A DNA stretch of 64,000 nt from CAZOOR01 sp964581505 (lineage in GTDB: Bacteria; Bacteroidota; Ignavibacteria; Kapaibacteriales; UBA2268). Positions 44,590 through 54,050 of the stretch are shown piece by piece. Position 1 is the first letter of the stretch. Each line of letters begins with the position of its first letter. The notes below the pieces were generated by a model. The model saw nothing but the letters and a program-made list of their open reading frames with translations, did not search any database and had not been told where the DNA came from. Location of the stretch: assembly GCA_964581505.1 (NCBI GenBank), contig CAZOOR010000001.1, positions 55,415-119,414 of the forward strand, written 5' to 3'. The position numbers and the translations under genes were made by a program.

Positions 44590-46341
44590 ATGGGATTATT
44601 AAAGAAAAAGAAAAAAAAATTAGGTAAAATCAGAGGTTCGTCCGGTGGAGGTTCCAGTACTGAGACTTCGCCATTGCGTCCTGTTCACGATGAAAAAGTT
44701 GCTCCTTGTTTGGTCTCGGGCTGTCCCGACCATACGAAAATTAGGGAAATATTAACAACAATTTCACAAGCGGAGGACGCCGGTAGAACTTATGAAGAAT
44801 CCTACAGGAAAGCATTTGAATTGTTTATGGAGCGAAATCCTTTGCCGGCTGTTTGTGGCAGAGTTTGTCCGCATCCCTGCGAAGATGCTTGCAATCGTAA
44901 ATATAAAGAAGGCGCTGTTGCTATCAATAAGGTAGAGCGATTTATTGGCGACTATGCCTTGAAAAATGATTGGACTGTCGCTCATTTGACTGATGAGAAG
45001 CATCAGGAAAAAATTGCTATTGTCGGTTCTGGTCCTGCCGGGCTTTCAGCCGCTTATCAATTAGCTCGTAGAGGGTATAATGTTACTATTTATGAAGCAT
45101 TTGCTAAAGCGGGTGGTATGCTGCGATATGGTATTCCTGATTACAGATTGCCGGCTGATGTATTAGATGCCGAAATCGCAAGAATTGTAAACTTAGGTGT
45201 TGAAATTAAATATAATACCATTATTGGCAAGGATTATCCTTACGAAAAATTAAGAGAAGATTATGATGCTGTTTTTGTAGGTATCGGCGCCCATAAAGGA
45301 AAAAAATTAAGACTTGATAATGAAGATGCCGTTAATGTATTTGCTGGTACAGAGTTCCTGAATTTGATAAACAGCGGTCGAACCGTTGATGTGGGGGATA
45401 AGGTGCTTGTTGTCGGTGGTGGTGATACTGCTATTGATGCCGCCAGGATTTCCCGCAGATTAGGGGCTGATGTTACAATAGTTTATCGAAGGACACGCAA
45501 TGAGATGCCCGCAATAGAAGAAGAGATTGTTGGGGCAGAGGAGGAAGAGGTCAAATTTGAATTCCTGTTGGCTCCGCTCGAATTAATCAAAGAGGGCGAC
45601 AAAGTTACTGCAATGCGATGCCAAAAAATGGAACTTGGCGAGCCGGACAATTCCGGTCGCAGACGCCCCGTTCCGATTGACGGAGAGGAAATTACTATTC
45701 CTTGTACTACTGTTATTCCTGCTATCAGTCAAGAGCCGGAATTTGAAGGCTTTGACGGTATCCGTGAAGGTAGGGATTGGGTGAAAGTTGATGATAAATT
45801 TGTTACTGCCCAAGAAAAAGTTTTTGCCGGTGGTGATGTTCTTGACTTAGGCTTAGTGATTAATGCTATTTATCATGGAAGAATGGCGGCGGCTACAATT
45901 CATTCTAATTTCAGAGGCATTCCTATTGAACTTGATGCTGAACTTGATTTGCCGGTTGCTGATAAGACAAAAGTCATTACTTCTTTTTATGATGAAAAAG
46001 TAAGAAACGAAAATAAAAAACTTTCACCGGAGGAACGAATTAAAGACCTGCAAAAGGAGATTGATTCCGCTCTATCCGAGGAAGAACTTATTGATGAAAC
46101 GAAAAGGTGTATGAGTTGCGGCTATTGCTTTGATTGCGGTACTTGCTGGAGTATATGCCAAGACCAAGTTATTCATAAACCATTAACAAGATTCCAATTA
46201 TATACTTTCAAATTGGAATTATGCAAGGGCTGTTTCAAATGTGTTGAGGCTTGTCCCTGTGGATATATTGAAATGAAAGATCCTCTAACCGGAGAATTGA
46301 CTCCCCGAGACGAGGAAGGAAAAGTTATTGAACAAACATAA
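44590..46341 (+). CDS. dsrL: DsrL-like NAD(P)H:acceptor oxidoreductase
   Basis: A 583-residue iron-sulfur flavoprotein of the GltD/NfnB type. Order: a Lys- and Gly-rich N-terminal leader (about 1-25), N-terminal cluster cysteines (CLVSGC and CGRVCPHPCEDAC, about 40-101), FAD motif IAIVGSGPAGLS (about 141), NAD(P) motif VLVVGGGDTAID with YRRTR after the second strand (about 300, usual for NADP(H)), and two C-terminal [4Fe-4S] motifs CMSCGYCFDCGTC (about 507) and CKGCFKCVEACPC (about 545). DsrL passes electrons between NAD(P)H and DsrAB-DsrC. Neighbours dsrN and dsrC fit. A generic GltD-like enzyme is the alternative. Confidence 0.85.
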   Translation: MGLLKKKKKKLGKIRGSSGGGSSTETSPLRPVHDEKVAPCLVSGCPDHTKIREILTTISQAEDAGRTYEESYRKAFELFMERNPLPAVCGRVCPHPCEDACNRKYKEGAVAINKVERFIGDYALKNDWTVAHLTDEKHQEKIAIVGSGPAGLSAAYQLARRGYNVTIYEAFAKAGGMLRYGIPDYRLPADVLDAEIARIVNLGVEIKYNTIIGKDYPYEKLREDYDAVFVGIGAHKGKKLRLDNEDAVNVFAGTEFLNLINSGRTVDVGDKVLVVGGGDTAIDAARISRRLGADVTIVYRRTRNEMPAIEEEIVGAEEEEVKFEFLLAPLELIKEGDKVTAMRCQKMELGEPDNSGRRRPVPIDGEEITIPCTTVIPAISQEPEFEGFDGIREGRDWVKVDDKFVTAQEKVFAGGDVLDLGLVINAIYHGRMAAATIHSNFRGIPIELDAELDLPVADKTKVITSFYDEKVRNENKKLSPEERIKDLQKEIDSALSEEELIDETKRCMSCGYCFDCGTCWSICQDQVIHKPLTRFQLYTFKLELCKGCFKCVEACPCGYIEMKDPLTGELTPRDEEGKVIEQT

Positions 46342-46393
46342 GTATTGTTTTTTCTATAAAACATTTTAACAATTATTTTTAGGAGGATTTGTT

Positions 46394-46711
46394 ATGCCGA
46401 TTTTTGAATGGGAAGACGTTAAAGTTGAAGTCGATGAAGACGGATTTATGGAAAATCCGGATGATTGGAACGAAAGAGTTGCTGTTGCATTAGCATCTAC
46501 CGAAGATGTGGGTGAATTGACAGAAGACCACTGGAAGGTTATCCACTATCTTCGTGATTATTTTAAGCAATACGGTATTGCACCGATGATTCGTAAACTC
46601 TGCAAACAAACAGGGTTCACTCTGAAAGAGATTTACGATTTGTTCCCGTCCGGTCCTGCAAAGGGCGCTTGTAAGGTTGCCGGTTTAGCTAAACCTACCG
46701 GCTGTGTATAG
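46394..46711 (+). CDS. dsrC: DsrC, sulfur-carrier protein of sulfite reductase
   Basis: A 105-residue carrier that bears the sulfur product of DsrAB as a trisulfide. The C-terminal arm contains both redox cysteines: Cys93 (CysB) and the penultimate Cys104 (CysA), ten residues apart (ACKVAGLAKPTGCV). This marks a true DsrC rather than TusE, which has only the last. DHWKVIHYLRDYF and PMIRKLCKQTGFT are family blocks. A TAGGAGGATTTGTT ribosome site precedes the ATG. It is the last gene of the sulfur island, 52 bases after dsrL, and is followed by a terminator. Confidence 0.97.
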   Translation: MPIFEWEDVKVEVDEDGFMENPDDWNERVAVALASTEDVGELTEDHWKVIHYLRDYFKQYGIAPMIRKLCKQTGFTLKEIYDLFPSGPAKGACKVAGLAKPTGCV

Positions 46712-46719
46712 TAAAAATG

Positions 46720-46749
46720 AAAGGTCGGCTTTTTGCCGACCTTTTCTTT
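46720..46749 (+). terminator. Terminator of the sulfur operon
   Basis: AAAGGTCGGC pairs with GCCGACCTTT across a TTTTT loop, followed by TCTTTT. Strong Rho-independent form right after dsrC; it also marks the 3' boundary of the converging glycosyltransferase gene. Confidence 0.88.
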
Positions 46750-47861
46750 TATTCTTCAATTGTTTTTAGTAAGTCTTTATCCTGCCGCTCGAATGACAAT
46801 TGCTTGGCGGCTTTGTGGCAGTTTCGGGCATACTCGCTTTTACTATCAAGTAACTCCTTGATTGCTTGTTCAATCTCGGACATAGACATATCATAACTAA
46901 TAGATTTGCCTATATTGTATTGTTCTACTATTTCTCTCATTGCGGGCAAATCACTGCACAACGTAGGAATACCTGCCATAATATATTCAAATAGTTTGTT
47001 AGGTAGTGCCAGTTCATAAGACTTTGACACAGGCTCTATTAATGAAATACCCAAATCGGCTGAACTTGTCCATTGATGCAAATTGGAATATTCAATTGCT
47101 CCGGCAAGAAATACTTTATGAGACATTTTTTTATTATTTATTAATTTTGCAAGATGTTCTCGGAGTGGACCATCACCTAATATAACAAATGCACAGTTAT
47201 CAATATTAGCAACTGCTTCGATTGTTTTTTCTATTCCTCTACCTGTTAGCAACATTCCTTGATAAACTATTATCCTTGTATCTTGCGATAAGTTAAATTT
47301 ATTCCTTATGATGTCTGTTTCAATTCTTTCCTTGTTGGGTGGTAAATTTTTTATAATTGTATAAGGGATAGAATTACTCAAGTGTTGCTGTAAATAACTT
47401 CTGTCTCTTTCTCCCGTTACAATTATCCGAGAAACATTTGCTATATAATACTTCTCTAGAGTTGCAATGATTCTTTGTTTGAATGATTTCCCCGAAAGGG
47501 AGCCTATTGCTGAATATATTTCTCTGGAATCATATATTAGCTTTGTATTATATTGTTTGGCAAGTCTTGATGCTATGGCTAATGAATATACATCTTCGGC
47601 GAATACATTCTTAGTTATTATGGATTGAATAATCTCTTTGGACTTTTTGTAAAATTCAATCCATCTCTTCCAAGTTCTCTTATCACTATCTATTGGGAAT
47701 TGGTAATAGTCAATATTTGAATTGTGGGTCGGGCAAATAGAGCCTGTCCCAATGACTGCAACTTTGTAGCTATGCTTTGCAAATGTATCGGATATGTTCA
47801 GAGTGCGGGCATCTGTTGCGATGTCAACAAACGCTATTATGCAGACATCGTATTTTTTCAT
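46749..47861 (-). CDS. Group 1 (GT4-like) glycosyltransferase
   Basis: A 370-residue GT-B fold enzyme. The C-terminal domain shows the family pattern IIVYQGMLLTGRGIEKTIEAV, FVILGDGPLREHL and SYELALPNKLFEYIMAGIPTL, ending with an EX7E-like region for the nucleotide-sugar. N-terminal VDIATDARTLNISD fits the acceptor domain. Probably builds surface polysaccharide in the cytoplasm; donor and acceptor not readable. Five bases downstream of the FemAB/GNAT-like gene. Confidence 0.86.
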   Translation of the reverse strand: MKKYDVCIIAFVDIATDARTLNISDTFAKHSYKVAVIGTGSICPTHNSNIDYYQFPIDSDKRTWKRWIEFYKKSKEIIQSIITKNVFAEDVYSLAIASRLAKQYNTKLIYDSREIYSAIGSLSGKSFKQRIIATLEKYYIANVSRIIVTGERDRSYLQQHLSNSIPYTIIKNLPPNKERIETDIIRNKFNLSQDTRIIVYQGMLLTGRGIEKTIEAVANIDNCAFVILGDGPLREHLAKLINNKKMSHKVFLAGAIEYSNLHQWTSSADLGISLIEPVSKSYELALPNKLFEYIMAGIPTLCSDLPAMREIVEQYNIGKSISYDMSMSEIEQAIKELLDSKSEYARNCHKAAKQLSFERQDKDLLKTIEE

Positions 47862-47866
47862 ATCGG

Positions 47867-48844
47867 CTAATCTTTGAATTTATAATGAAAAGTAGTTCTC
47901 AGTACGCCTCGGGAATCAAATCGTTCTTTGAATTTAATAAGATTAAGCGATGGGGTCATCGGGTCTTCCGCTTTTGTGTCCTGTGAAACACCAATGTCCA
48001 CCCACTTGTATCCGTTTTCGATGCTCCAACGTACAGTCTCGTCCATAATCAAATATATGGGTTTCAGCTCCTCGTATTCGTAGAGCAACATATTATAGAA
48101 ACATAAGACTACTTGCCGGTTTGTTAGAAAAAGCCAAGAGCCTGCAATAGGTTTGTCTTCATAATATACAAGCATTAGTTTTACTTTGTCCGGCATTAGT
48201 TCGGCAATTTTGAGCATATCTTCTAATGAGTGCGTAGGTTTCACATCGTGCCTCGACTTATTATCCAGCAAGATTTTGTTGAATGATGCATAATCACTGC
48301 TGTCTTCAATTCTGATTTTACCTTCGCGATGAATTTTCCTGATAGTCTTTCTTGCTGTTTTGTCAAAGTATTGAAGATAATCCTCGCCGTGTTTTAAGTC
48401 AATTGCATGGGAAATATAATGCAATTCAAAGTCGAATTTCCTGTAAAGAAAAGCATATTCAATGTGCTGATTATAATGTTCATTATATATAATCGGTGGT
48501 GGTATCAAAAACATTTCTTTCCAATCTTGCTCTTTGCCGTACTGCATCAGTGAATCAACAATATCCAAAGCAGTGGAAAAATGTATGTCCTTTGTTACTA
48601 TTGAGCCGTAGCTGGCACCGACAGGCGACCAAAACACACCTTCCTGTGGAAATCCACCCGGTAATACCCCGATTAGTTTTCCATTTTTACGAAATAAGAG
48701 ATGATTAAAATTAAATTTTCCCGACTGATGATAGTCCAGAAAATCTTGTGTATGGAACATTGTTCCGTTATTTGAATTTTCTACAAATGCTTCCCATTCA
48801 TTGCGGTTTTCGGGTAAATACTTATGTATTGTAATATTATTCAT
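47867..48844 (-). CDS. FemAB/GNAT-like N-acyltransferase
   Basis: A 325-residue protein with the FemAB-related acyltransferase fold. Blocks seen include TMFHTQDFLDYH, the central ISHAIDLKHGEDYLQYFDKTARKTIRK and PIAGSWLFLTNRQVVLCFYN. Such proteins transfer acyl or aminoacyl groups to cell-wall or polysaccharide precursors. Its start is one base from murA's stop and the glycosyltransferase follows, consistent with wall or glycan assembly. Substrate unknown. Confidence 0.78.
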   Translation of the reverse strand: MNNITIHKYLPENRNEWEAFVENSNNGTMFHTQDFLDYHQSGKFNFNHLLFRKNGKLIGVLPGGFPQEGVFWSPVGASYGSIVTKDIHFSTALDIVDSLMQYGKEQDWKEMFLIPPPIIYNEHYNQHIEYAFLYRKFDFELHYISHAIDLKHGEDYLQYFDKTARKTIRKIHREGKIRIEDSSDYASFNKILLDNKSRHDVKPTHSLEDMLKIAELMPDKVKLMLVYYEDKPIAGSWLFLTNRQVVLCFYNMLLYEYEELKPIYLIMDETVRWSIENGYKWVDIGVSQDTKAEDPMTPSLNLIKFKERFDSRGVLRTTFHYKFKD

Positions 48845-48845
48845 A

Positions 48846-50108
48846 TCAGATTAATTCTGTTTTAACTCTTTTAACATTAGCGCCGAGTGTCTTCAATTTA
48901 TGCTCAATATTTTCGTAGCCTCTATCCAGATGATAGACGCGTAATACTTCTGTTTTCCCTTCAGCAACAAGTGCCGCAAGGATTAGAGACGCACTTGCTC
49001 GTAAATCCGAGGACATTACAATAGCGCCGGATAATTTATTCCCGCCATTTACAATAGCAACATTATCCGCAATAGTAATATCGGCACCAAGACGTTTAAG
49101 CTCGGGTACGTGCTTGAATCTATCGGTAAATATCGTTTCTGTGATTTTAGATGTTCCCTTTGCCATCAGCATAAATGCCATCCACTGTGCTTGAATATCT
49201 GTTGGTATTCCCGGATAAATTGATGTGATAATATCAACGGGTTTTATCTCGTTTCCGGGTTCCAGTAGAATGCTGTTGCCGGTAACGTCTGTTTGGCATC
49301 CGGCTTCTTCGAGTTTCTCGATTACGGAAGAGAGATGATATGGATTAATATCGTCAAGAATAATTTTACCATTTGTCATAGCCCCGGCAATTAGGAATGT
49401 TGCCGCTTCAATTCTATCGGGGATTGTATCGAAATCGACCGGTTTTAACTCTTTAACGCCTTCCACAATTAATTCTGATGTTCCGATACCCTCGATTTTA
49501 GCACCCATCTTGACGAGCATACGTGCCAATGCCGTGATTTCAGGCTCTACTGCGGAATTTGTCAGTACCGATGTTCCTTCGGCAAGTACGGCGGCTAATA
49601 ATACATTCCCTGTGGCACCAACGGAGGATATATCGAAATGTATTTTAGCTCCGATTAGTTTCTTTGCTTTTGCTAATACGTATCCACCTGTCAAACTGAT
49701 TTCCGCTCCCAATTTCTCAAAACCTTTTAAATGTAAATCGACCGGACGAGGTCCCCAAGCACAGCCACCCGGAAGTGATACTTTGGCTTCACCGTATCTG
49801 CCGAGCAGTGGTCCCATTACATAGAAAGAAGCTCTCATTTTTTTTACATGTTCGTAAGGTGCTTCATGGCTTGTAATATTTGTCGAATCAATAAATAAAT
49901 CATTGCCGTTTAGCTCGCAGAAAACTCCCATTGAGCCTAACAATCGGGACATAGTCCACACATCACGCAAGTTCGGCGTATTGGAGAAATGATAAGTACC
50001 ACCGGCAAGTAATGCCGCCGGCATCATTGCTAATGAATGATTTTTGGCGCCGGATATTTTCACTCTGCCATGCAGGCTGTTGCCACCTTCTATTATAAAT
50101 TTATCCAT
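48846..50108 (-). CDS. murA: UDP-N-acetylglucosamine 1-carboxyvinyltransferase
   Basis: First committed step of peptidoglycan synthesis: transfers enolpyruvate from PEP to UDP-GlcNAc. The 420 residues show the usual two-domain EPSP-synthase fold, with GAKNHSLAMMPAALLAGG near the N-terminus and the catalytic Cys in LPGGCAWGPRPVDLH (about residue 114), which predicts fosfomycin sensitivity. DRIEAATFLIAGAMT and SDLRASASLILAAL are family blocks. It lies next to surface-glycan genes. Confidence 0.96.
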   Translation of the reverse strand: MDKFIIEGGNSLHGRVKISGAKNHSLAMMPAALLAGGTYHFSNTPNLRDVWTMSRLLGSMGVFCELNGNDLFIDSTNITSHEAPYEHVKKMRASFYVMGPLLGRYGEAKVSLPGGCAWGPRPVDLHLKGFEKLGAEISLTGGYVLAKAKKLIGAKIHFDISSVGATGNVLLAAVLAEGTSVLTNSAVEPEITALARMLVKMGAKIEGIGTSELIVEGVKELKPVDFDTIPDRIEAATFLIAGAMTNGKIILDDINPYHLSSVIEKLEEAGCQTDVTGNSILLEPGNEIKPVDIITSIYPGIPTDIQAQWMAFMLMAKGTSKITETIFTDRFKHVPELKRLGADITIADNVAIVNGGNKLSGAIVMSSDLRASASLILAALVAEGKTEVLRVYHLDRGYENIEHKLKTLGANVKRVKTELI

Positions 50109-50172
50109 ATTATTATAGTTTTTGTCTTATTATAAAGTACAAAGTTAATTAAATTGAATTACTTTTAAAATG

Positions 50173-50922
50173 CTATATCCCGAGAATTTCATTTATTATA
50201 TCTGCAAAATCATAGATTCCCCTTTTATTGCCTAGCCAAATTGCCGCTTCGACTGCTCCTGTTGCAAATCCACTCCTATTCTTTGCTCTATGGTTCAGTT
50301 CTATCGTATCTGCAAGTGAATCAATATATATGCTATGAATACCGGTAATTTCACCACCACGAGTGGAACTTACAAATAATTTCTCGTTACTTATCTCGCC
50401 TTCACTTTGATTAGTCAATATATCCTTCTTACTCGGAACATTTTTAATTATGTTATTAGCGAGTACCAGAGCAGTACCGCTCGGTGCATCTTTTTTTCTA
50501 CGATGATGTATCTCGTTCATAAAAATATCATAGTCGGTGAGTGTAGCAATTTGTTTAGATGCAAAATCAACAATACGCATAAACATTTGCATACCGAGCG
50601 AAAAATTTGAAGCATAAACAAGTCCGATATTATTTTGCTCTATTAATTGCTTCACTTCTGAAAAATACTTATCCCAGCCAGTTGTACCGATAATGATGTT
50701 TTTATTCATTCCCGATAATATTTTAACATTATCTAATACAGCATCAGGAAAAGTAAAATCAATTGCTATATCAAAATCATATTTTTCAGTTGGAGAAATC
50801 CGGTTGTTAATATCGAAAATATCGGTTATTTCGATATTCTTTACATTTGCAATTTTCTCTACTTCCTTACCCATAGAGCCATATCCCAGTATGGCGATTT
50901 TCAGATTATTGTTGTTCTTCAT
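50173..50922 (-). CDS. dapB: 4-hydroxy-tetrahydrodipicolinate reductase
   Basis: NAD(P)H-dependent reductase of lysine and diaminopimelate synthesis, 249 residues. The Rossmann motif is ILGYGSMGKEV near residue 10, GTTGW follows the third strand, and the active site is EIHHRRKKDAPSGTAL. ATG at 50922 follows GTGAGGTTACA; a GTG 33 bases upstream would overlap the neighbouring gene. Sixteen bases after the BamA-like gene on the same strand. Confidence 0.95.
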   Translation of the reverse strand: MKNNNNLKIAILGYGSMGKEVEKIANVKNIEITDIFDINNRISPTEKYDFDIAIDFTFPDAVLDNVKILSGMNKNIIIGTTGWDKYFSEVKQLIEQNNIGLVYASNFSLGMQMFMRIVDFASKQIATLTDYDIFMNEIHHRRKKDAPSGTALVLANNIIKNVPSKKDILTNQSEGEISNEKLFVSSTRGGEITGIHSIYIDSLADTIELNHRAKNRSGFATGAVEAAIWLGNKRGIYDFADIINEILGI

Positions 50923-50938
50923 TGTAACCTCACTAAAA

Positions 50939-53269
50939 TTAGAATGCATGACCAAGACCTATATGAAACACCATCGTTCTAATACCACCGCTTCGAGAAA
51001 AAATAAATGGTGCTTCTTTTCTCATCGGGTCATAGACAGGCCAACCGAAATCTACTCTGAGAGGTCCGACCGGTGTCTCGTATCTTAATCCAATCCCTGC
51101 CGCCACGGCAAGTTTCGTGAAAAAATCCTGCCATTTGTATGTATAATAATATTTGCCGCTCGTATCAACTATCAACCATTGAAAAGCATTGCCGAAATCA
51201 ATAAAAAAAACAGCACCAAAATTGGACAACTGCTCTTCAAAAATATTGCCGATATTTTTAGATGTACTGAAACGCAACCTGTATTCAAATGAGCCTTCAA
51301 TTACTGTGGAGTTACCGACATAATCAAGAGCATAGTTTTGCGATATTTTTGAATTTCCGAAATTAAAATCGTATTGTTCTTGATTGTAATATCTAAGCCG
51401 CCTCGAACTCCAACCTCTTACACTGTTTGCACCACCGCAAAAGAATTGTTTGTCCGGGGGGACATACGATTCCGATTTATCCCACCAGTAGATATGCCCT
51501 GCTTTCAATTTGAATGCTAATAGAGAAAAGGGGCTGAATGATTTAAAATATAAATACATAGCCTGCAGTCTGATAAATTTTGCCGCTCCCTGCAATTTAT
51601 CGAACGGTAGAAATACAGGATTCAAGCCCTCTATACTGAGGTTTGTAAAATAACCACGTGTAGGTGAGAACGGATTGTTACGGCTATCACCCGTTAGCGC
51701 CGTGCCGATAAGATTAGCGGTAAGCAAAGGATTGTGTTTGCCTACATAAGTGTTCAAATTCCTATAAAGTGTAAATGTTTCGAGTAATCGTATTGTATCC
51801 TGTCTGTTACCGGATAACTCCTTGCTTAGCTCATTCATTGCATTAGTGAAATTCCTTGGGTCTTGTCTTTCAAATGAAAATTTAATATTCATATTTTGGA
51901 AAAATGTAAATTCCGGTAAATTCACATTAAAAGTTAATGGTAAAGCCCAAGTTTCAAGTTTTAAAAACTTGTTGAAAATCCTATATGAATATGAAGGCTG
52001 TGCGGAAAAACTGACCTTAAAGCCGGGGAAATTCCAAAGCATAGGCTGGCTGAAATTAATACCGGCTGAAAACTCGTACTCAAAGTTAGGCCAGTTTTCT
52101 ATCAATCTGCCAATATCCAAAATTGTCGCTTTGACAAATGGATTGAAAAGCTGTGCCGCACCAAATAGATTTTTATTGGAATAATTTCCTTCACCACCTA
52201 AATTAATTGCTTGGTCCCATGTAGTTTGATTTAGAAACAGACCGAAATGATAATCATGCTGTTTGCGATAGATTAAAAGAACACGCAAGTTCAAGGTCGA
52301 ATCAAGAGGATTCTGGTGACTATTGATTGTATCAATTGTAACAAGATTGAATGTGCCGAGTGAGTATAAGTTTAATTCCGATTGCGATATTTTTTGAGGA
52401 TTATAATACTGCTCAACTTTAAAATCTAAGAGAGAACGCTTCATATTTGATGAAATTGGAGTTTGGGTAGTGAGGCTATCCACAAAATCTATTGAGGCAA
52501 TTCTTTGCCGAATACCCGGCTCGAATAAAACAACAACGGAATTTTCTTTTGCTTCCATATCCATTTCAATAGGAGCATCTCTATTTAGTTTCGTATAGAA
52601 ATAGCCTTCTTCCAGCAGGATTGTATTAATCTGTCTTATTTCATCTATTAACTTTGCTTCGTCAAATGGCATACCTTTTTGCAAAGTTCGAACTTGATTA
52701 ATTCTTTCCTTTATATTACTGGGTAAGGAATCCAATCCCAAATAAATAATTGCACCGAATTTCCAACGTTCTCCCGCTTGGATTACGAATTCAAGTGTAT
52801 TCTTATGGGTATTGCTATCTCCGTAAAATTTTATTTTACATTTGAATTGATGGAAACCATGACGATGATAATATGTGGTTAGACGCATAGAATCTTGTTT
52901 GGCAATATTTTCCTTGAAAAATCGAAATTCATCTTCCCAATACTTTAAGCCGTATTTTAGATTTTTTACAAAAAAGAGCGGTGAATATTTATTAATACTT
53001 ACTTGCTCATATAAATATCGAACACCCCTGTGGGGGACACTTAGTTCTGTCGGGCGTGATAATATTATTTTCGATAATTCATAGTCTTTGAAATGTTTTT
53101 CACCCGTGAAAATCAGATTATTTATTTCGTATTTTAATTGGTTGATACGAGACGGATAAGGTGATTTTATTTCAATTGCAAACATCGGCGTAATTTCTAA
53201 TAATAAAATAATTGCGATGAGCAATTGCTTGGGGAAAATCTTTTTATATGTTGTTCTAAATAATATCAA
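50939..53269 (-). CDS. BamA/TamA-family outer-membrane protein
   Basis: A 776-residue Omp85-superfamily protein. A signal sequence (about 14-31) is followed by POTRA-like domains (about 40-330), seen as INNLIFTGEKHFKDYELSKI and IASIDFVDSLTTQTPI. The C-terminal surface-antigen barrel contains the VRGW variant of the VRGY/F loop motif (GGANSVRGWSSRR) and GPLRVDFGWP, ending in the usual terminal Phe. It probably inserts or secretes outer-membrane proteins. TamA-like or accessory is more likely than the essential BamA, given fewer clear POTRAs. Confidence 0.87.
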   Translation of the reverse strand: MILFRTTYKKIFPKQLLIAIILLLEITPMFAIEIKSPYPSRINQLKYEINNLIFTGEKHFKDYELSKIILSRPTELSVPHRGVRYLYEQVSINKYSPLFFVKNLKYGLKYWEDEFRFFKENIAKQDSMRLTTYYHRHGFHQFKCKIKFYGDSNTHKNTLEFVIQAGERWKFGAIIYLGLDSLPSNIKERINQVRTLQKGMPFDEAKLIDEIRQINTILLEEGYFYTKLNRDAPIEMDMEAKENSVVVLFEPGIRQRIASIDFVDSLTTQTPISSNMKRSLLDFKVEQYYNPQKISQSELNLYSLGTFNLVTIDTINSHQNPLDSTLNLRVLLIYRKQHDYHFGLFLNQTTWDQAINLGGEGNYSNKNLFGAAQLFNPFVKATILDIGRLIENWPNFEYEFSAGINFSQPMLWNFPGFKVSFSAQPSYSYRIFNKFLKLETWALPLTFNVNLPEFTFFQNMNIKFSFERQDPRNFTNAMNELSKELSGNRQDTIRLLETFTLYRNLNTYVGKHNPLLTANLIGTALTGDSRNNPFSPTRGYFTNLSIEGLNPVFLPFDKLQGAAKFIRLQAMYLYFKSFSPFSLLAFKLKAGHIYWWDKSESYVPPDKQFFCGGANSVRGWSSRRLRYYNQEQYDFNFGNSKISQNYALDYVGNSTVIEGSFEYRLRFSTSKNIGNIFEEQLSNFGAVFFIDFGNAFQWLIVDTSGKYYYTYKWQDFFTKLAVAAGIGLRYETPVGPLRVDFGWPVYDPMRKEAPFIFSRSGGIRTMVFHIGLGHAF

Positions 53270-53479
53270 AAAAATGAAAAGCGATTTCTTTTATACATAA
53301 CATCGCAATTTATTAAAAACTTAGATATTAATAATATAAATATTATTAAATTATGAAAAATGTTTCCGGTAATTCGGTAAACAGATTGAAAGATTTTTAT
53401 TATTTATTGCTATAATTACATATTTTTGTAATTAACTGAAACTGTTTTTTTATTATTGCTTATTGATTAGCAAGAGAGA

Positions 53480-53980
53480 ATGAATATGGCTAAATCAAAA
53501 ATATTACTTGTTGATGACAACAAAATAACCCTGAAATTAGTTACTAAATATTTGGAGGGTAATGATTTTGATGTCCAAGTGGCAATGGACGGGGAGGAAT
53601 GTATTTCAATTTTGAATAATGAAAAGCCCGATGTTATCTTGCTGGACGTGATGATGCCAAAACTTGACGGTTATGAAACTATCAAACAATTGAAATCTAA
53701 TGAAAATACAAAAGATATACCTGTTATTATTGTTACTGCCCTCAATGATATTACTAATCAGGTAAAAGCAATTAGTTCCGGTGCAGACGATTTCTTAAGC
53801 AAACCCATTGAAGAAAAACTGCTTATTGCAAAAATTAAACTTTTTACAGACCTTGCTTGCGAAAAGAAAAAAAACAGTGAGTTACAAGATATTATTGATT
53901 ATGCAGTTAAAATGGGATTTGTTGTTCAAGACTATAACAATAAAGACCTAGATATTGTTCCCCCTGAATGCGAGGAATAA
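53480..53980 (+). CDS. Single-domain response regulator (CheY-like)
   Basis: A 166-residue receiver with acid pair DD near residue 12, phospho-Asp in VILLDVMMPK (about residue 55), TA near 87 and Lys in LSKPIEEKLL (about 108). The C-terminal 45 residues are a helix without a recognised output domain. Acts through protein contacts. No histidine kinase is next to it. The ATG at 53480 or the one two codons later could be used. Confidence 0.9.
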   Translation: MNMAKSKILLVDDNKITLKLVTKYLEGNDFDVQVAMDGEECISILNNEKPDVILLDVMMPKLDGYETIKQLKSNENTKDIPVIIVTALNDITNQVKAISSGADDFLSKPIEEKLLIAKIKLFTDLACEKKKNSELQDIIDYAVKMGFVVQDYNNKDLDIVPPECEE

Positions 53981-54050
53981 TTCTTGTCTGCTAACAATAT
54001 TATTCGATTATTATCATCAATCATATTACAAACAAATTAAGGGAAAAATT

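Noticed and set aside
46394..46711. TusE rather than DsrC
   Set aside because: Both C-terminal cysteines are present; TusE lacks the upstream one.
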